DNA of 64,000 nt from Excoecaria cochinchinensis (lineage: Eukaryota > Streptophyta > Magnoliopsida > Malpighiales > Euphorbiaceae): assembly GCA_947683425.1 (NCBI GenBank), contig CANTUQ010000004.1:32689001-32753000 (forward strand), written 5' to 3'. Of this stretch, positions 10,330-21,735 are shown piece after piece. Position numbers and translations under genes: made by a program. Each line of letters begins with the position of its first letter. The first letter of the stretch is position 1. The notes beneath the pieces are model-generated. The model was not told the DNA's origin, did not search any database, and saw only the letters and a list, made by a program, of their open reading frames with translations.

Positions 10330-10367
10330 GAATTTCGAGGACGAAATTCTTATTAGTAGGGGAGAGT
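10330..10367 (+). promoter_or_regulatory. Stem-loop and polypurine tract before the 3' LTR of element B
   Basis: GAATTTCG-AGGA-CGAAATTC (10330-10349) is a perfect 8-bp stem with an AGGA loop. It is followed by the purine-rich AGTAGGGGAGAGT (10355-10367), which directly precedes the LTR and would prime plus-strand DNA synthesis. The same arrangement, with a decayed stem, precedes LTR F on the minus strand at 31094-31130. Confidence 0.85.
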
Positions 10368-12830
10368 TGTCACACCCCATTTGCCCCCTAGTAGAATGAG
10401 CCTGTCTGTCCGTCTGTCTGTCTGTCTGTATGTGTAAGCATTCGCATGTGTTCAGCATTTCATAAGGGTATTTTAGTAAAATGTATGCTTTTGGGGTTTT
10501 ATTTTATGTGGGTACATACATGGCATTAGTGTGTTAATTAAGTGAGAAATACTTGTGTACATTAGAGCATACCATTGTAGGGTGATTTAGTGGGTATGCA
10601 TTAAGTGTGTGTGTTTATGCCATTGTAGGGTACTTTATTTATAAGTGCATTAGGTGTGTGATGCATGTGGAATTTAGGTGTGAGTGGTTAATTCCACCAA
10701 TAAGAAATGGACACTTACTTAGGGTAAAGAAAAGGAAAAGAAAAAGGGATGAAAGAAAGGAAATAGTCAGATTTACGTTTCTTTCTTCACTCACTTTCTT
10801 CTTCTTCTCTTTCTCTATTTCAAGTACTGTATTATTGATTCAAGGTCTTATTGGTGAAATTAATCCTCTCCTTGCATTCTCTCTAGTAAGTAATTGAATT
10901 TTCTCATCTAGTTGTTTCATTTACTTCATCTTCTTCTTCCTTGAGTTTAGGTTTAACCTAGGGTTGAATTTACTGTGTTTGTGTTCTAGTTGAGACTCCA
11001 CGTGATCCAAAGGGGAAAGAGGTTGCTGGACCTAGTGGAGCTAAGTGATAGAAGTTTAGAATCCAGGTTTGGGAATAATTGCTTGTGATTTGCATAATTT
11101 GAGTTTACTGGAAATTTCTAGGGTTTATATGTTCTTGAAGAATTTGAATGCAAATACCCTTGATTAGTTTGACTGAATACTGTTTTGAGTTGTTTATATG
11201 TTGTTTGAGATGATTTCTGGAAGGTAAAGACAGGTTTGTATGGTTTAAAATCAAATTGGGATTGAAATTGTTGTTCTGAGAATTCTGGAAATTCTGGAAA
11301 AGTCGAAGTACTGTTGAATTTCTTCATGTCGCGTGACTCGCTACGGAAGAAGGCAAGTCAGGAGACGTGACCCTCGGTCACGCCGTGACCTGCCTGCTGA
11401 GAAGCCAGTCGCGTGACCAGCTGAAGAACAAGCGGGTCACGTCGTGCGACCTGCGAAGACGCTACGCGATCTGCGAGATCACGCAGCGTGATCTGCGAGG
11501 AAGCAGCACGTCACGAGACGTGACGTCCAGTCACGCCGTGACCTGCGAGGGCGTTGCATGATTTGTGAAGATCACGCAACGTGACCGGCGAGGAACAAGC
11601 AAGTCACGTCGCGTGACCCTCGGTCACGTCGCGTGACCTGCCTGTTGGGAAGGCCAGTCACGCCTTGTGACCAGCCAATCTCGCCCGTTCCTCCGTTCAG
11701 CTCATTTTTTCGAAATTTCCTAGTTTTTAACTCAGAAATGAATTTGGTATTTCTTCTGAATGGACTTTGCTGTTGTATGATGCATGTTTTACTGTTGATG
11801 CTTCGATATGCGTGATAGCATGGTTTTCTGATGAATTATATTATGTATCCTGAATTGTGATCTGTTTGACGCATAACCTGCTAGAGTCAAGTAAGTGGAT
11901 AGTTAGGAATGCCTAATAGAGTCTGTTGCTGCAGCCCATAGTTCTGTTTGGACCCCGATCAGGTCCCCGTTTGGTTCCTCACGAACCCTTTTCTGTATTG
12001 GATCTTGTTTAAGGTCCCTTTTGAAAATATCTGTGAAAGTTAAAGTAAAATGGTTTAATCGGTTCGTACCCGTAATGTACTGTCTGTAATCGGCTCGTAC
12101 CCGGAAAGTACTGTCTGTACACTCGTTATCCACTATCTAGAGTCAGCAGGTGTTCTTTAAATGTTTATTTGAACTGCTTGATCTGAATTGGCTATAAAAG
12201 GATTATCCGAATGAGTATATTAATGTATTGTATTATGGATTATTTTTGAATGAGTATGATTATGAAATACTGATTGTATGGCTTTATTACGTGAGCATGT
12301 TTGTATGGATTATGTTATAGCCTTTGCATTCTGCCATTGTGAATGTGTTATGCCTTGACGACCATTGTGAATGGCCGTCCATTATTTATGTGTGTTTCCC
12401 CACTAAGCGTTTATCGCTTAGCACGGTGTTTTTACCCGTGCAGGTGCGGAAGGCGTTTTGCTTTGGGAGAGTCGCCGTCATCAAGCCAACACAGAAGGGA
12501 TTAGTGTAGGGTTCAGTTTTGTATCAGTTATTGATTCTTTTTGTATAGAACTCTCTGTATCAGCTTCCGCTTTTGTATCTACATTTTTGTATATGTAATA
12601 TCATTTTGTATCAGCTAGTTGATCAGATCATTATTGTAATAGTTTATTATAGTAATGCATGATCAGCTTTTGCTTGTTGCATGTTAAGTTTTTAATTATT
12701 CTGTATTTTCTGAATGTATGTTTGAATGAATGTATGTTTTACTTTGCTATTGTTTGTTGACACCTTTACTCATACGGCATCTCACTCCTTCTCGGATGGG
12801 ATCGCCTACGTATGGGAAGGGGGTGTTACA
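10368..12830 (+). repeat. 3' LTR of element B
   Basis: 2463 bp, nearly identical to the 5' LTR. Differences include a 20-bp deletion between GGTCAC repeats near 11435, one 1-bp indel and about 22 substitutions, most of them C/T or G/A. The double stem-loop is at 12398-12445 and the hairpin array at about 11894-12134. ATACG follows at 12831-12835, matching the other flank. Confidence 0.93.
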
Positions 12831-14165
12831 ATACGTCCCCCATTCAGTAATGAAAGCCGTCTTTATTCTATCGATTATTTTGTTCAGAATCTTATTATAT
12901 CCCACATAGCCATCCACGAAGCTGTACATTGCACAGGCAGCAGCACTGTCTATTAGCACGTCTATATGCGGCAGCGGGAAATCATCCTTTGGACAGGCTT
13001 TATTCAAATCCCGGTAGTCAACGCATACTCTTACTTTCCCGTTCTTCTTGGCCACGGGGACTACATTAGCCAACCATGTGGGATACTGGACCTCTACCAA
13101 GAACTTGGCTTCAATCTGCTACCGGATTTCTTCCTTTACCTTATCCGCCCACTCTGGTCTGAGCCTTCTCAGCTTCTGCTTTACAGGCTTGTAACCAGGA
13201 TATGTAGGGATAGCATGCTCTGCGACGTTTCGATTGATGCTCGGCATATCTTCATAGGTCAAGGCAAAGACTTTTTCATGTTTTTTTAGTATTCTCTCAA
13301 ATATTTTCCTTTCCTCAGGAGTTATATCCGATGCTATCAAAATTTCTTTCGGGTTTTCCGAGGTTCCAAGATTAAATGGAGTTACATCAGAGGAATCAAT
13401 ATCAAATATGAATGGAGTGTGATCATGAACATGCATATGGAAATTATCAGAAATATCACACAAGTAAGCGAAATCATTCATATCATTAATGAAATTATGA
13501 TTGTCATTTACATCATTAAATAGTTCAGGAACGAAAAGACATTCTAAGCTAGTCTCCCCCTCCGCTCCCGCTATCTTTGCTTGAGCATCTGTGGACGATT
13601 CTGCGTCATCTGGATTCTTCAGGGGCTCTATCTCTTGAGCTACTTTCTCCAGCTTCTCCTTCCCCTTAATATGAGTGCTTACCATGGCTTCATTTACCAC
13701 TTCCTTAAGCTCTTGTCCGTCCCAAACAATCCGGTTGGTTAAGATTTCTTCATCCTAAAAGTCTTTCACTGGCTTGACCATACCCATCTCCCAGTCATAT
13801 ACATCGTTGAAAAGCTCAAAGCCCGGTACTATTCTACCCCCAGCCCACTGAGTCTCAGCTTCCCCAACATAGGCATAAACTGATGATGCTGGCACAAAGC
13901 TCTCTCAGATGTGAGGGATTTTCTGCATCATCTTCTTCTTACCATGCTCTCCTTTGTACCCCAAGCCCTTTCGATCTTTTTGGCCTCGAGTGGTAATAGC
14001 AGACTGCAGCCCCTGTGAGTTTTTACCCAGACCAGCCCCAAGAAGATAATGCATTTTCCTCATCATGTTCACTACTGGAGGACTATCCCCTGAACCCGAT
14101 TCTTCTCCTATTACCGACACATGGAAGCCACTAAACGGCTGATTGGCAATCCCTAGAGTTGACAC
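12831..14165 (-). pseudogene. Element A pol, 5' part: G-patch, linker and RT N-terminus
   Basis: Minus-strand reading starts with a G-patch-like region (14165-13905: LLGAGLGKNSQGLQ, KDRKGLGYKG), a glycine-rich RNA-binding module found in Tat and retrovirus-like elements. A long acidic linker follows, then the RT fingers and palm start (PGYKPVKQKLRRLRPEWADKV, VPVAKKNGKVRVCVDYRDLN, CPKDDFPLPHIDVLID). The reading ends inside the palm at KTAFITEWGTY, where element B is inserted; the rest lies at 454-3161. Stops interrupt the frame near 13914, at 13755, and at 13119-13121. A frameshift near 14155 separates this frame from the protease. No product is expected. Confidence 0.82.
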
Positions 14166-15423
14166 TTGATTCTCCGGCTGCCTTAATGGTTATCACTTCC
14201 CCTTCATGTGGGATCTTTATCATCTGGTGTAGCGTGGATAGTACCCCTCCTAGCTTATGGAACCAGGGCCTTCCGAGCAAAGCTAAGAAGTTGGCCGGAA
14301 TAGGTAGGACCACAAATTCTGCTTCCGTTTCAATGGGTCCAATTTTGACCAGGGCTTTAAATGTCCCTGAGGCTTGTCTCCTGGAATTATCATAAGCCGT
14401 GATGGTTAAGTCCGACTTGCTAAGCATACTCTCATCTAGTCCGTAAGCCTGAAGCGCGACCAAAGGGCATACATTTATAGACGACCCATTTGACTTGTGC
14501 CTTAATGTAGAGTGGTCGATTATGGTTGGGCCCTCAACCGATAAGTCGGCATCAGAATATACTAACCTTTCCCCGGACCCTCCTTTTACAAGATCCAACA
14601 ACTCTGACAGAGATATAGTAGTAGCCACAGTTGACTCAGTCAAGGCCTCTACTAGCTTTTGTCTGTGAGAGGGGGACTGCCTCAGCAGATCCCATATGGA
14701 TATCTGAGCCGTGGTATTTTTCAACTGTCTGACTATCTGATTATCTTCCGTTTCCTTCTCTGCTGGCGCTTGCACTGGCTCTTGCAATTTTTCTACTTCG
14801 GGGACCACTCTTCCACTTCTCGTGACAGCCCCTACTTCTCTACCTTCTTCATTCGACTCCCATAGATCCACAGACATTTGACCTTCTTCCTCATTTTCTT
14901 CGCTACTTTCACTAGTAGACCAGCAATCTATTGCCGCTACAGACATCTCTTTTTTACTAACCTTAGGGCGAGTGATAGCAACATATTCGTTCCCGTACAA
15001 GTCCTGTAACACGAACCACTCTGGTAAGTTTGACCTAATCATAAAAACAGGTGGCGGAACCGCATTGTAGCTAAGCTTCTTCTTTCCTTCCCTTCGCTCA
15101 GGGTCAGTGATCTGTTTACTGTCAATCAAATCTTGGATCTTATGTCTTAGCGTTATACAACCATCCGTTAAATGCCCGGTGTGCTGGTGAAAAGCACAAT
15201 ATTCATGTTCTTTATGTCCAGACTGACCTTGGCTCCTAGCTGGTCTGGGTGGCATTGGTTGGAGCTTCCCCTCCTTCATGTTCCCCAGTCGTCGATACTT
15301 CTGCTGTCTTCTCGCTTCTGTTACCGCTGCTGGAGCCTGCAGGCTTGCTTGCCCCTGGGTTACTATAGCCCTTCCTAACATAATTCTCACTGTTGGCCCT
15401 TTTTGCGAGATATTCTCCCTCAA
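14131..15423 (-). pseudogene. Element A Gag C-terminus and aspartic protease region
   Basis: A 430-codon open stretch on the minus strand. The first third has the Gag zinc-binding stretch CAFHQHTGHLTDGC, typical of Tat-type Gag. The C-terminal half is the retropepsin-like domain, recognised by VCPLVALQAYGLDESM, DLTITAYDNSRRQASGTF and LGRPWFHKLGGVLSTLHQ, which is the standard end of Tat protease. A canonical DTG triad was not found, so the usual active-site segment is altered or of the lineage-specific form. It is out of frame with both the upstream Gag frame (15236-15517) and the downstream G-patch frame. Confidence 0.75.
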
Positions 15424-16429
15424 CTTCTATAGCAATGTCTTTTAAAGACTCCCAATCTCGTAAGCCTTTCATCTTCAGTCCCTTTCTCAGATAAGGGCTA
15501 GCATTTCGGATAAACAATCAAATTTGGTCCGGGGTATCCGGCTTTCGCTTCATTTCCATTACTCTATTTCTCCAACGGGTGAGGTACTCATGAAAAGATT
15601 CTCCCGCCTTTTGCTGCAAAAGCTCCAAGTCCTTCAGGGTTATCTCCATCCTTGTACTGCAATCGTACTATCTGAGAAATTCTTCGGTCAACAGCTCCCA
15701 GTCTTCTTTTGTCCTTCGGTCTAAACCGTGGTACTAGTCTACTGCTGGGCCAGTTAAACTCAGGCAAAAGTATTCAATTTTCTGCCTCTTCGTCAGGGTG
15801 GTGCCCTTCATCACCAGGGAATATTGCTTTATATGAGCAATGGGGTCTGAAGTACTGTCAAACTTAGGAATGTCTGGCATCTTGAAATTCTGGGGTACCA
15901 AATCATCACTATCCAGCTCTCTATCCTCGGGATTCATTCCTCCCCCTATCTTTAGCATTTTCGTCATAGCTTCGAACCTTTCTTCCATCTTTTTTCACAC
16001 CTCAGCTTCTACCCTAGGTGATTTTCCCTTGGCTACAGTCTGTTCTTCTGGCTCATCCCATGGGTTAACCTCATATCTAGGGCCTTCTTTATGCTCAATC
16101 GGTGCTGGGGCTCTCAGCTCTACTACAGGTGGATCAACTACTACTAAGGGCTTCGGTCTACTCTCCTCTTTTTCCTCCTGCACTCCAGCTGAGGCACTAG
16201 CCTGTTGCCCTGCTCGTGGTGCCAAAGTGGCAGTAAGATTTCCCATCATGGCTATCATTCGGGCCTCAAATTCCTCGATTCTCTTTCCCACTTCCTCGGC
16301 AATCATTGCCTTGGTGGTATCAGTTCCTTTCGGTGAGTTCGACATCTTCGAAGTGGTGTGACTAGCTTCTGAACAAGATTCTGAAAAACTCCCTTCTTCT
16401 GACAGCTGAAACTCTGGGTTCCTGATCAA
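15236..16429 (-). pseudogene. Element A Gag, N-terminal and central part
   Basis: Three successive minus-strand frames give a Tat-type Gag. The N-terminal part (16429-15995) is a charged, low-complexity stretch. After a stop near 15990 the capsid-like core begins (ERFEAMTKMLKIGG, MPDIPKFDSTSDPIAHIKQY), and continues as LQQKAGESFHEYLTRWRNRV and LFIRNASPYLRKGL to about 15240. At least three further stops (near 15730, 15665 and 15520) and a frameshift near 15290 break it. Gag would form the virus-like particle and bind element RNA; this copy cannot. Confidence 0.75.
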
Positions 16430-17238
16430 TCTACCCGTCGGTCCTCTTGTCCACCTAGGCAGATCTATGATGTCTGCACAGACAAAGAGTCAGAATGATG
16501 CATGGATGCGATGGAATGCATGCTTGTGATATGCAATATCCATAAAACACATACAAGCAGATAGGTCACCTCCACCCTTATCACTCCCACACACGTGGTC
16601 ACAGTCTCTTTCCTAGGCGGGATTAGCCCATGGGTCAACCGGGGACCCATTGAGCGCGTGTGATGCACGGCAAAAAATCGGCCGCATATCACTCCTCAAC
16701 TAATGCATAAGCGCATGAGTGATGATTATTACATATTTAGATAGTCCGAACATATCGACATGGCCCTACCGGGGCATGAAAACCTTTGGCTAGGTAACCA
16801 AACAAAACATTCGGACATTACCAATATGTAAGGATCCAAACAACAAGCAAAGAATTATGGTTCATATTACCTAGGGGAAGTATCTATGGCCATTACATGA
16901 GCTTTGGTCACGGGTGATGATACTTTATGTCTACCCAAGCATGGTCCCTGCCAACGGGTCTAGCTCATCACGAGCATAACAACCGATTGGGTTACCATTT
17001 GATATACCATGATGGTATGAGGCTTGGTCTGGTGATTATCCTTAACACTTCCCTACATTGAGTGAACATAGGGTCGTGCTTTGGGAAGTCACCGGGGTTT
17101 AAAAAGGGACCAAACTAACGTATTCTAAGGCTCTAATGGGATGTAAATGCAATTTTGAAAGAAAGCAAATTTATAAACTAAAACTTTAAGTGTAAATGTT
17201 AGTCAAGGTATTTTCAAATTGAAGTCTCAAACCAGATT
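16430..17238 (-). other. Untranslated leader of element A between primer site and gag
   Basis: About 800 bp on the minus strand between the primer-binding site and the first gag codons. No open frame is similar to a known protein. Tat elements commonly have a long leader here. I see no other recognisable element. Confidence 0.55.
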
Positions 17239-17256
17239 TTCCCAGCGGAGTCGCCA
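17239..17256 (-). promoter_or_regulatory. Primer-binding site of element A
   Basis: On the minus strand TGGCGACTCCGCTGGG begins one base after the LTR terminus. TGGCGACTC-type sites are usual in Tat/Ogre elements, where, from memory, the primer is a tRNA-Arg; the tRNA assignment is not proven here. Confidence 0.75.
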
Positions 17257-17257
17257 C

Positions 17258-19481
17258 TGTGACGCGCGCCGGACCCCGTGGGCGCCCACTGACCGCCCAC
17301 TTTAGGGCGATCGGGCATTTGAAGGTCCATTGACAGCTTGCAATGAATTACAAGTACGTCTATTTTGGGCAACAAGGAGGTTTCATGGAGTCGCCACACA
17401 ATAAAATATTGGGAAAGTTCGTCTCGCCTCAGTGAGCCTAAGCCGGCGCATATTTCCATTTTGGGCAAACCAAAGGGATCTTGGAGGCAATCATCCCAAT
17501 AGAAAATTGGGAATGACCCTCTAACCCTATGGAGCCTAGGATTATTAATTAAGCCTTTTGATGGGACACAAGAGGTGTCTTGGAGGTTCCAATGAGTGAT
17601 CGGATAGACCTCTCGCCTCGTTGAGCCCAAAGACCAGAGCTGGGTTCGGGACTTCTCATCTATTTCTACCTTGATTTAACTTTACATTTAAGTTTTGAAT
17701 TTATTACTTCGCTTTCTCTCCACACGATGCAAATTTCAATTAAAAGCACAAATATTCACATTAAAAGCGGTAAATATACATAAATAAAAATAAATGAAAT
17801 AGATGTTCGAAATTAAATTACAATAAAACTAGGAGCGGAATACAACTCCCATTTTAAAGATACGATATATATATACATACGAAAAGACGGGAAATTCATT
17901 TATTTTGAGGGTTTTGGCTCTCACATGCATTTATTATGAAAAACTATTTTTTATGTGATTTTTATGGGCTAAAATAGGACATTGGGTCCTTTAATTTTAT
18001 GAAATAATCCCAATTTCAATTAATATAAAACAAGTATCCATTTTTAATTTATGCGGAATAAAATAACATAAATAAAAATTACATAAACAAAATAAGGAGT
18101 AAGGAAAATAAATAAATAAAAGGGATAGGAAAACTAAACCAAAGATAGGCCTTCCATGATGGCATGATGTTTTTTTTCCACAGCTCAATCCATCCAAGAA
18201 AAGGAAAATACAATACTCACAAAATAAAAGAAATATTAATATTTACAAATTAAAGTGATACACATGTAAGCAGAGAGTAAAATAAAATAAAATAAATAAA
18301 ATTGTTGAAGCAAAAAAACATTTTGAAAATAAAATAAGAATTAAATAGAGGAAGAAATAATAAAAGAAAAAAATGGAAAAAATGGGAAACAAAGACGAGG
18401 GACGGGCTTAGTGGCCGACCGACGGCCGTCCCTCATGTGACCGACGGACAATGGGCCTCACACGCCGTCGCTCGAACAACAGACGAGTATATTGACCGTC
18501 GCTCGAGTGACAGACGGGCGTCGGTGAGCCACATCCCGTCGGTCGCCTCTGGTTTCCAAATAAATAAGCAAAAAACTTCTTTTTCTCTTCTCTTTTCAAA
18601 TAAACAACTTTCAAACAAAATAAAGACAAATAAAAGGTAAATAAATGCAATAAATGTGGAAATGAATGTAATAGATTAATAAAGCAAGTGTCCAGAATAT
18701 TTACCCTCAGATTGTACCTTTTTGGAGTGAAACTTCGGTTGACTTGAACCTTGCGCATCTCACGAGAAGAAGCAAAAACCAAGAAAGAAAAATATCTATA
18801 TTTTTCCTTGATTTTTACCAAATTTTTGAAATGTTTGAATCCACAAAATGGATGAAAACTAATGGATTTAGCTTTCTCTAAGTAAAATAGATTCACTTAA
18901 AAGCGAAATAAAACGAGAGAAAAAGTAGGAAAATATGGGAATTTAAACAAGTAAAGAAAAGAAAACTTGAGAAGAAGAAAATTCGCCTTTTTAGCTTGTT
19001 TTTAGTGGTATTTTCTAAGAAAATCCGAGCCCTTCTCAAAGAAAAAGATTTACTATTTATAGGCATGACCGTCGGGCAAGCCTTGACTCATCGACGGGCG
19101 TGCCTGAGCCACCAATGGGACACGTGTCCTCTCTCGCTGACAGACGGGACACGTGTTCCCGAGAAAAAACGGTGGCCGCCTTAACGACCGACGGGCTTGT
19201 GAGTCACCGACGGGTTGTCCATCCCTGAGAGAAGCGGTGACCGCCTTGATGACCGACGGAATGCCAACGACAGATGGGCAGGTCATTCGTGGAGCAAAAA
19301 CTCAAATTTCAAGTAAAAACTCCCACTTTTCAAAATCTTCTTTCTATAAAATAAAACCTTTTACTTCTCGTGAGCCTAAAGTATCAAAATTTTCGAGTTC
19401 CATCCACTCATTCGGGACCAGGCATTGGTTTCTTCATTGGGTAATCTCTGATCTGGACCGCCCCGAGACACGGTGCTTACA
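17258..19481 (-). repeat. 5' LTR of element A
   Basis: In plus coordinates it runs from TGTGACGCGC to GTGCTTACA (2224 bp), so the minus-sense LTR begins TGTAAGCACC. A TATA box CCTATAAATAGTA lies on the minus strand at 19051-19063, about 420 bp into the LTR. Two CpG-rich zones with CGACGG/CCGTCG units occur at 18405-18550 and 19065-19285, and between them is AT-rich DNA. No gene is present. The right flank is the LTR remnant of element D. Confidence 0.85.
19051..19063 (-). promoter_or_regulatory. TATA box of the element A LTR
   Basis: CCTATAAATAGTA on the minus strand, a near-consensus plant TATA box, inside the LTR and upstream (minus sense) of the R/U5 part. The related LTR at 21736-23348 has CCTATAAATTGAG in the same setting. 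Confidence 0.6.
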
Positions 19482-19870
19482 CTAGCGTATATTAATCTCC
19501 TGTAATTGATGCCTTTTGAATTTCTGCTTTGTAAGAATATATTTAAGATATCAATGAAAAGTTTCCAGATTTCTGTTTTTCTAACCTTGTTTCTGATTAT
19601 CTTGGAGAAGTTTTAATTTATTCCGCATTTGATGTATATTTATACTGATATGTTTAGTATGAGTGGGTGTGTGATAACCCTTATCTATCGAGGCATTCCC
19701 TTTTCTTCTGGGGAGGTGAACTTCCCTACGTATAGGTAAGGGGTGTTACATTTTGTGGTATCAGAGCATAGGTTTAGACATTTTTGGGAAAGTGTATGTA
19801 GAGTGTACGTTTAGTGTTGTGTTGGCCTGATGTGGATTGTTGTGTATGTTTTATAATTTGAGGGAGTCTG

Positions 19871-21476
19871 CTCGTGGATCACTTGAGGGGTCAGCCGAGA
19901 GTGCGAATCCCTAAGAGCAAGATCCGTCTATTTCTGGTCCGGCTCAGCCAGCTAGGGTGTAGCCTGAGGTCCCAGCGGTTCCCTTTGAGGCTATGCTTAA
20001 GATCTCTCAAGATATGGCTAGTGTTTGGGAAAGAGTTATGGCACCTAGGGCTCCGATTGAGAATATGATAAAATTTGGAGCGAAGGACTTTTATGGGACA
20101 AGCTTAGATGAATCTGAAAAGCTGAGAAGTGGTTGGAGAACGTAAGTCAGGTGCTAAGGGAGATTCAGTGTCCTCCAGAGAGAGAGTGGTGTCCTTATTG
20201 CAGAGCTCAGTGTATAATTGGTGGAGGTTAGTGCTTAGGCATCCTCAGCTTCCCGGGCCTGTGACATGGGAGTTTTTTGAAAGAGAATTTCATAGTAAGT
20301 ATGTAACTAAGGCATTTAAGGAGGCCAGATGGGCATAGTTTTTGAGTCTCAAGCAGAGAGTGTTATCAGTGGCAGAGTATGAAAAGGAGTTTAATCGACT
20401 CAGTAAGTATGCACCGCCAGGAGTTCTCACAGAGGAGTTCAGATGCCGGCATTTTGAGGCGGGTTTGAATGAATCCCTGAAAATTATGTTGGTTTCTTTG
20501 ATGTCTTCATCGGATGTTAGTTACTATCAAATTGTACATGCAGCTTTGAGAGCGGAATGCTCTGAAAATATTATGAGAGAGAACGCCCAAAGGAGAAAGT
20601 CCTCTCGAGGAGGTTCCTCTTCCGGAAAGAGAACGCGAGATTTCCAAGGGAATCCTTCTAGTGAATCTCAAGCTAATCTGGCTACTAGAGGGAGAAGACA
20701 GGAGACCTTTAGAGGGTCGAGCATCGAAAGAGGTGGTTCAGGTGGTAGAGGTGATAAAGTGCTATAGTGTTCCCATTGTAGTAAGCGCCATTGGGGCAAA
20801 TGTCATTGGCTAACCGGGGGATATTTTAGATGTGGTAGCACAGACCACTTTCTAGCCAACTGCCCAAACTTGTATGAGAATACTCAGGGTCAACAAGAGG
20901 CCAGTCGAGCAGGGTCGAATGCTCCTCAGGGCAGTCGTGGTAGAGGTAGAGGACGGGGTCATGGTGGATGGCCTCGGGACAGAGCATCTTCTGGGACAGT
21001 GGATCGCCCTGTAGCGACAGCTGCAATAGCTTATACTATGAGAGCCCGGGATGAGCAAGACGTGCCGGAAGTGATTGCCGGTAAGTTCCAATTCCTTAAC
21101 ACTAAAATGTATGCTCTGATAGTCCCAGGTTTTACACATTCTTATTTGTGTTCTGATAAACTATGTGATAAATTGTCTAATGAGGATAAATTGGATTATG
21201 AGATATGTGTGACCAGTCTGTTAGGGCAATGTGTTAATGTGAATCGGGTGTTTCGAAATTGTCCTTTGGTAGTGCAAGATAAGGAATTTTTAGTAGATTT
21301 GATTAGTTTACCATTTCATGAGTTTGACCTAATCTTAGGTATGGATTGGTTGTCCAAGCACAGAGCTATAGTGGATTGTTATAGAAAAACAGTCGTGCTC
21401 AGAGATAGTGATCAATTACTTGTGATTGTGAAAGGTTTGGGATGTAACTCTTTGCACAATGTAATTTCGGCTATGA
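19871..21476 (+). pseudogene. Element D gag and protease
   Basis: Similar throughout to the element B gag. Frameshifts scramble the first 80 codons (no start codon retained). Then come the core segments NWWRLVLRHPQLPGP and FNRLSKYAPPGVL, the two zinc knuckles (CSHCSKRHWGKC and CGSTDHFLANC, the second having lost its first Cys), an RG-rich stretch, and the protease. In-frame TAG codons lie at 20336-20338 and 20765-20767. The protease active site reads IVPGFTHSYLC where element B has IDPGSTHSYLC, so the catalytic Asp is replaced by Val and the Ser by Phe. Dead copy. Confidence 0.83.
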
Positions 21477-21735
21477 ATGAGGAAGGGATGTGAAGCATAT
21501 TTTGCCTTAATTTTGGATTCTCGACGAGGGCAAGTAAGAATTCAAGATATTCCAGTAGTAAGAGAATTTGTGGATGTGTTTTCGGAGGAATTATCAGGTT
21601 TGCAGTCAGAAAGAGAAGTGGAACTGTCTGTAGACATTGTGCCTGGTGCAGCTCCGATTTCTAAGGCTCCGTATCGGATGGCTCCGATGGAATTGAAGGA
21701 GTTGAAAACTCATTTGCAAGAGCTTTTGGATTGGA
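21477..21735 (+). pseudogene. Element D RT N-terminus, truncated
   Basis: After a frameshift at about 21478 the frame reads RKGCEAYFALILDSRRGQV, the protease-RT linker, then the RT start (PGAAPISKAPYRMAPMELK, LQELLD). Homology to element B stops at about 21732, before the catalytic palm, where a minus-strand Tat-type LTR begins. Confidence 0.8.

Larger units (their letters stand above)
3162..12830 (+). mobile_element. Element B: nearly intact Tekay-type Ty3/gypsy (chromovirus) retrotransposon
   Basis: Complete structure: 5' LTR (3162-5645), tRNA-Met primer site (5651-5664), one long gag-pol frame (5768-10315), polypurine tract (10355-10367) and 3' LTR (10368-12830). Both LTRs start TGTCACACC and end TGTTACA. 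Target-site duplication ATACG is perfect. I count roughly 22 substitutions plus a 20-bp and a 1-bp indel between the LTRs, that is about 99% identity, so insertion was recent. The only coding lesion seen is one amber codon (8153-8155). The chromodomain at the C-terminus and the DPG-type protease place it with the Tekay/Del chromoviruses. Confidence 0.93.
45..19481 (-). mobile_element. Element A: Tat-type Ty3/gypsy retrotransposon, interrupted by element B
   Basis: Coding order on the minus strand is gag, protease, G-patch, RT, RNase H, a second (archaeal-type) RNase H, and integrase. The dual RNase H is diagnostic of the plant Tat lineage in established classifications. One LTR is present at 17258-19481, with a primer site next to it at 17239-17256. 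The other LTR is not in the window. The RT is split by element B, with ATACG repeated on both sides (3157-3161 and 12831-12835). Each domain is easy to read, but stops and frameshifts occur throughout, so the element is dead but not ancient. Confidence 0.85.
19482..21735 (+). mobile_element. Element D: decayed Tekay-type retrotransposon, 5' half
   Basis: Begins with the last 269 bp of an LTR (19482-19750, ending TGTTACA), cut on its left by the terminus of element A. The tRNA-Met primer site TGGTATCAGAGCATA is at 19756-19770. Gag, protease and the start of RT follow, all similar to element B. The RT is cut at about 21735 by a Tat-type LTR. The remainder of the element was not found in the window. 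Element A therefore appears to have inserted in the D LTR, but the left flank that would prove it is outside. Confidence 0.8.

Noticed and set aside
18408..18896. 162-codon minus-strand open frame in LTR A
   Set aside because: Composition follows the AT-rich and CpG-rich LTR parts, with overlapping frames on both strands and no similarity to a known protein.
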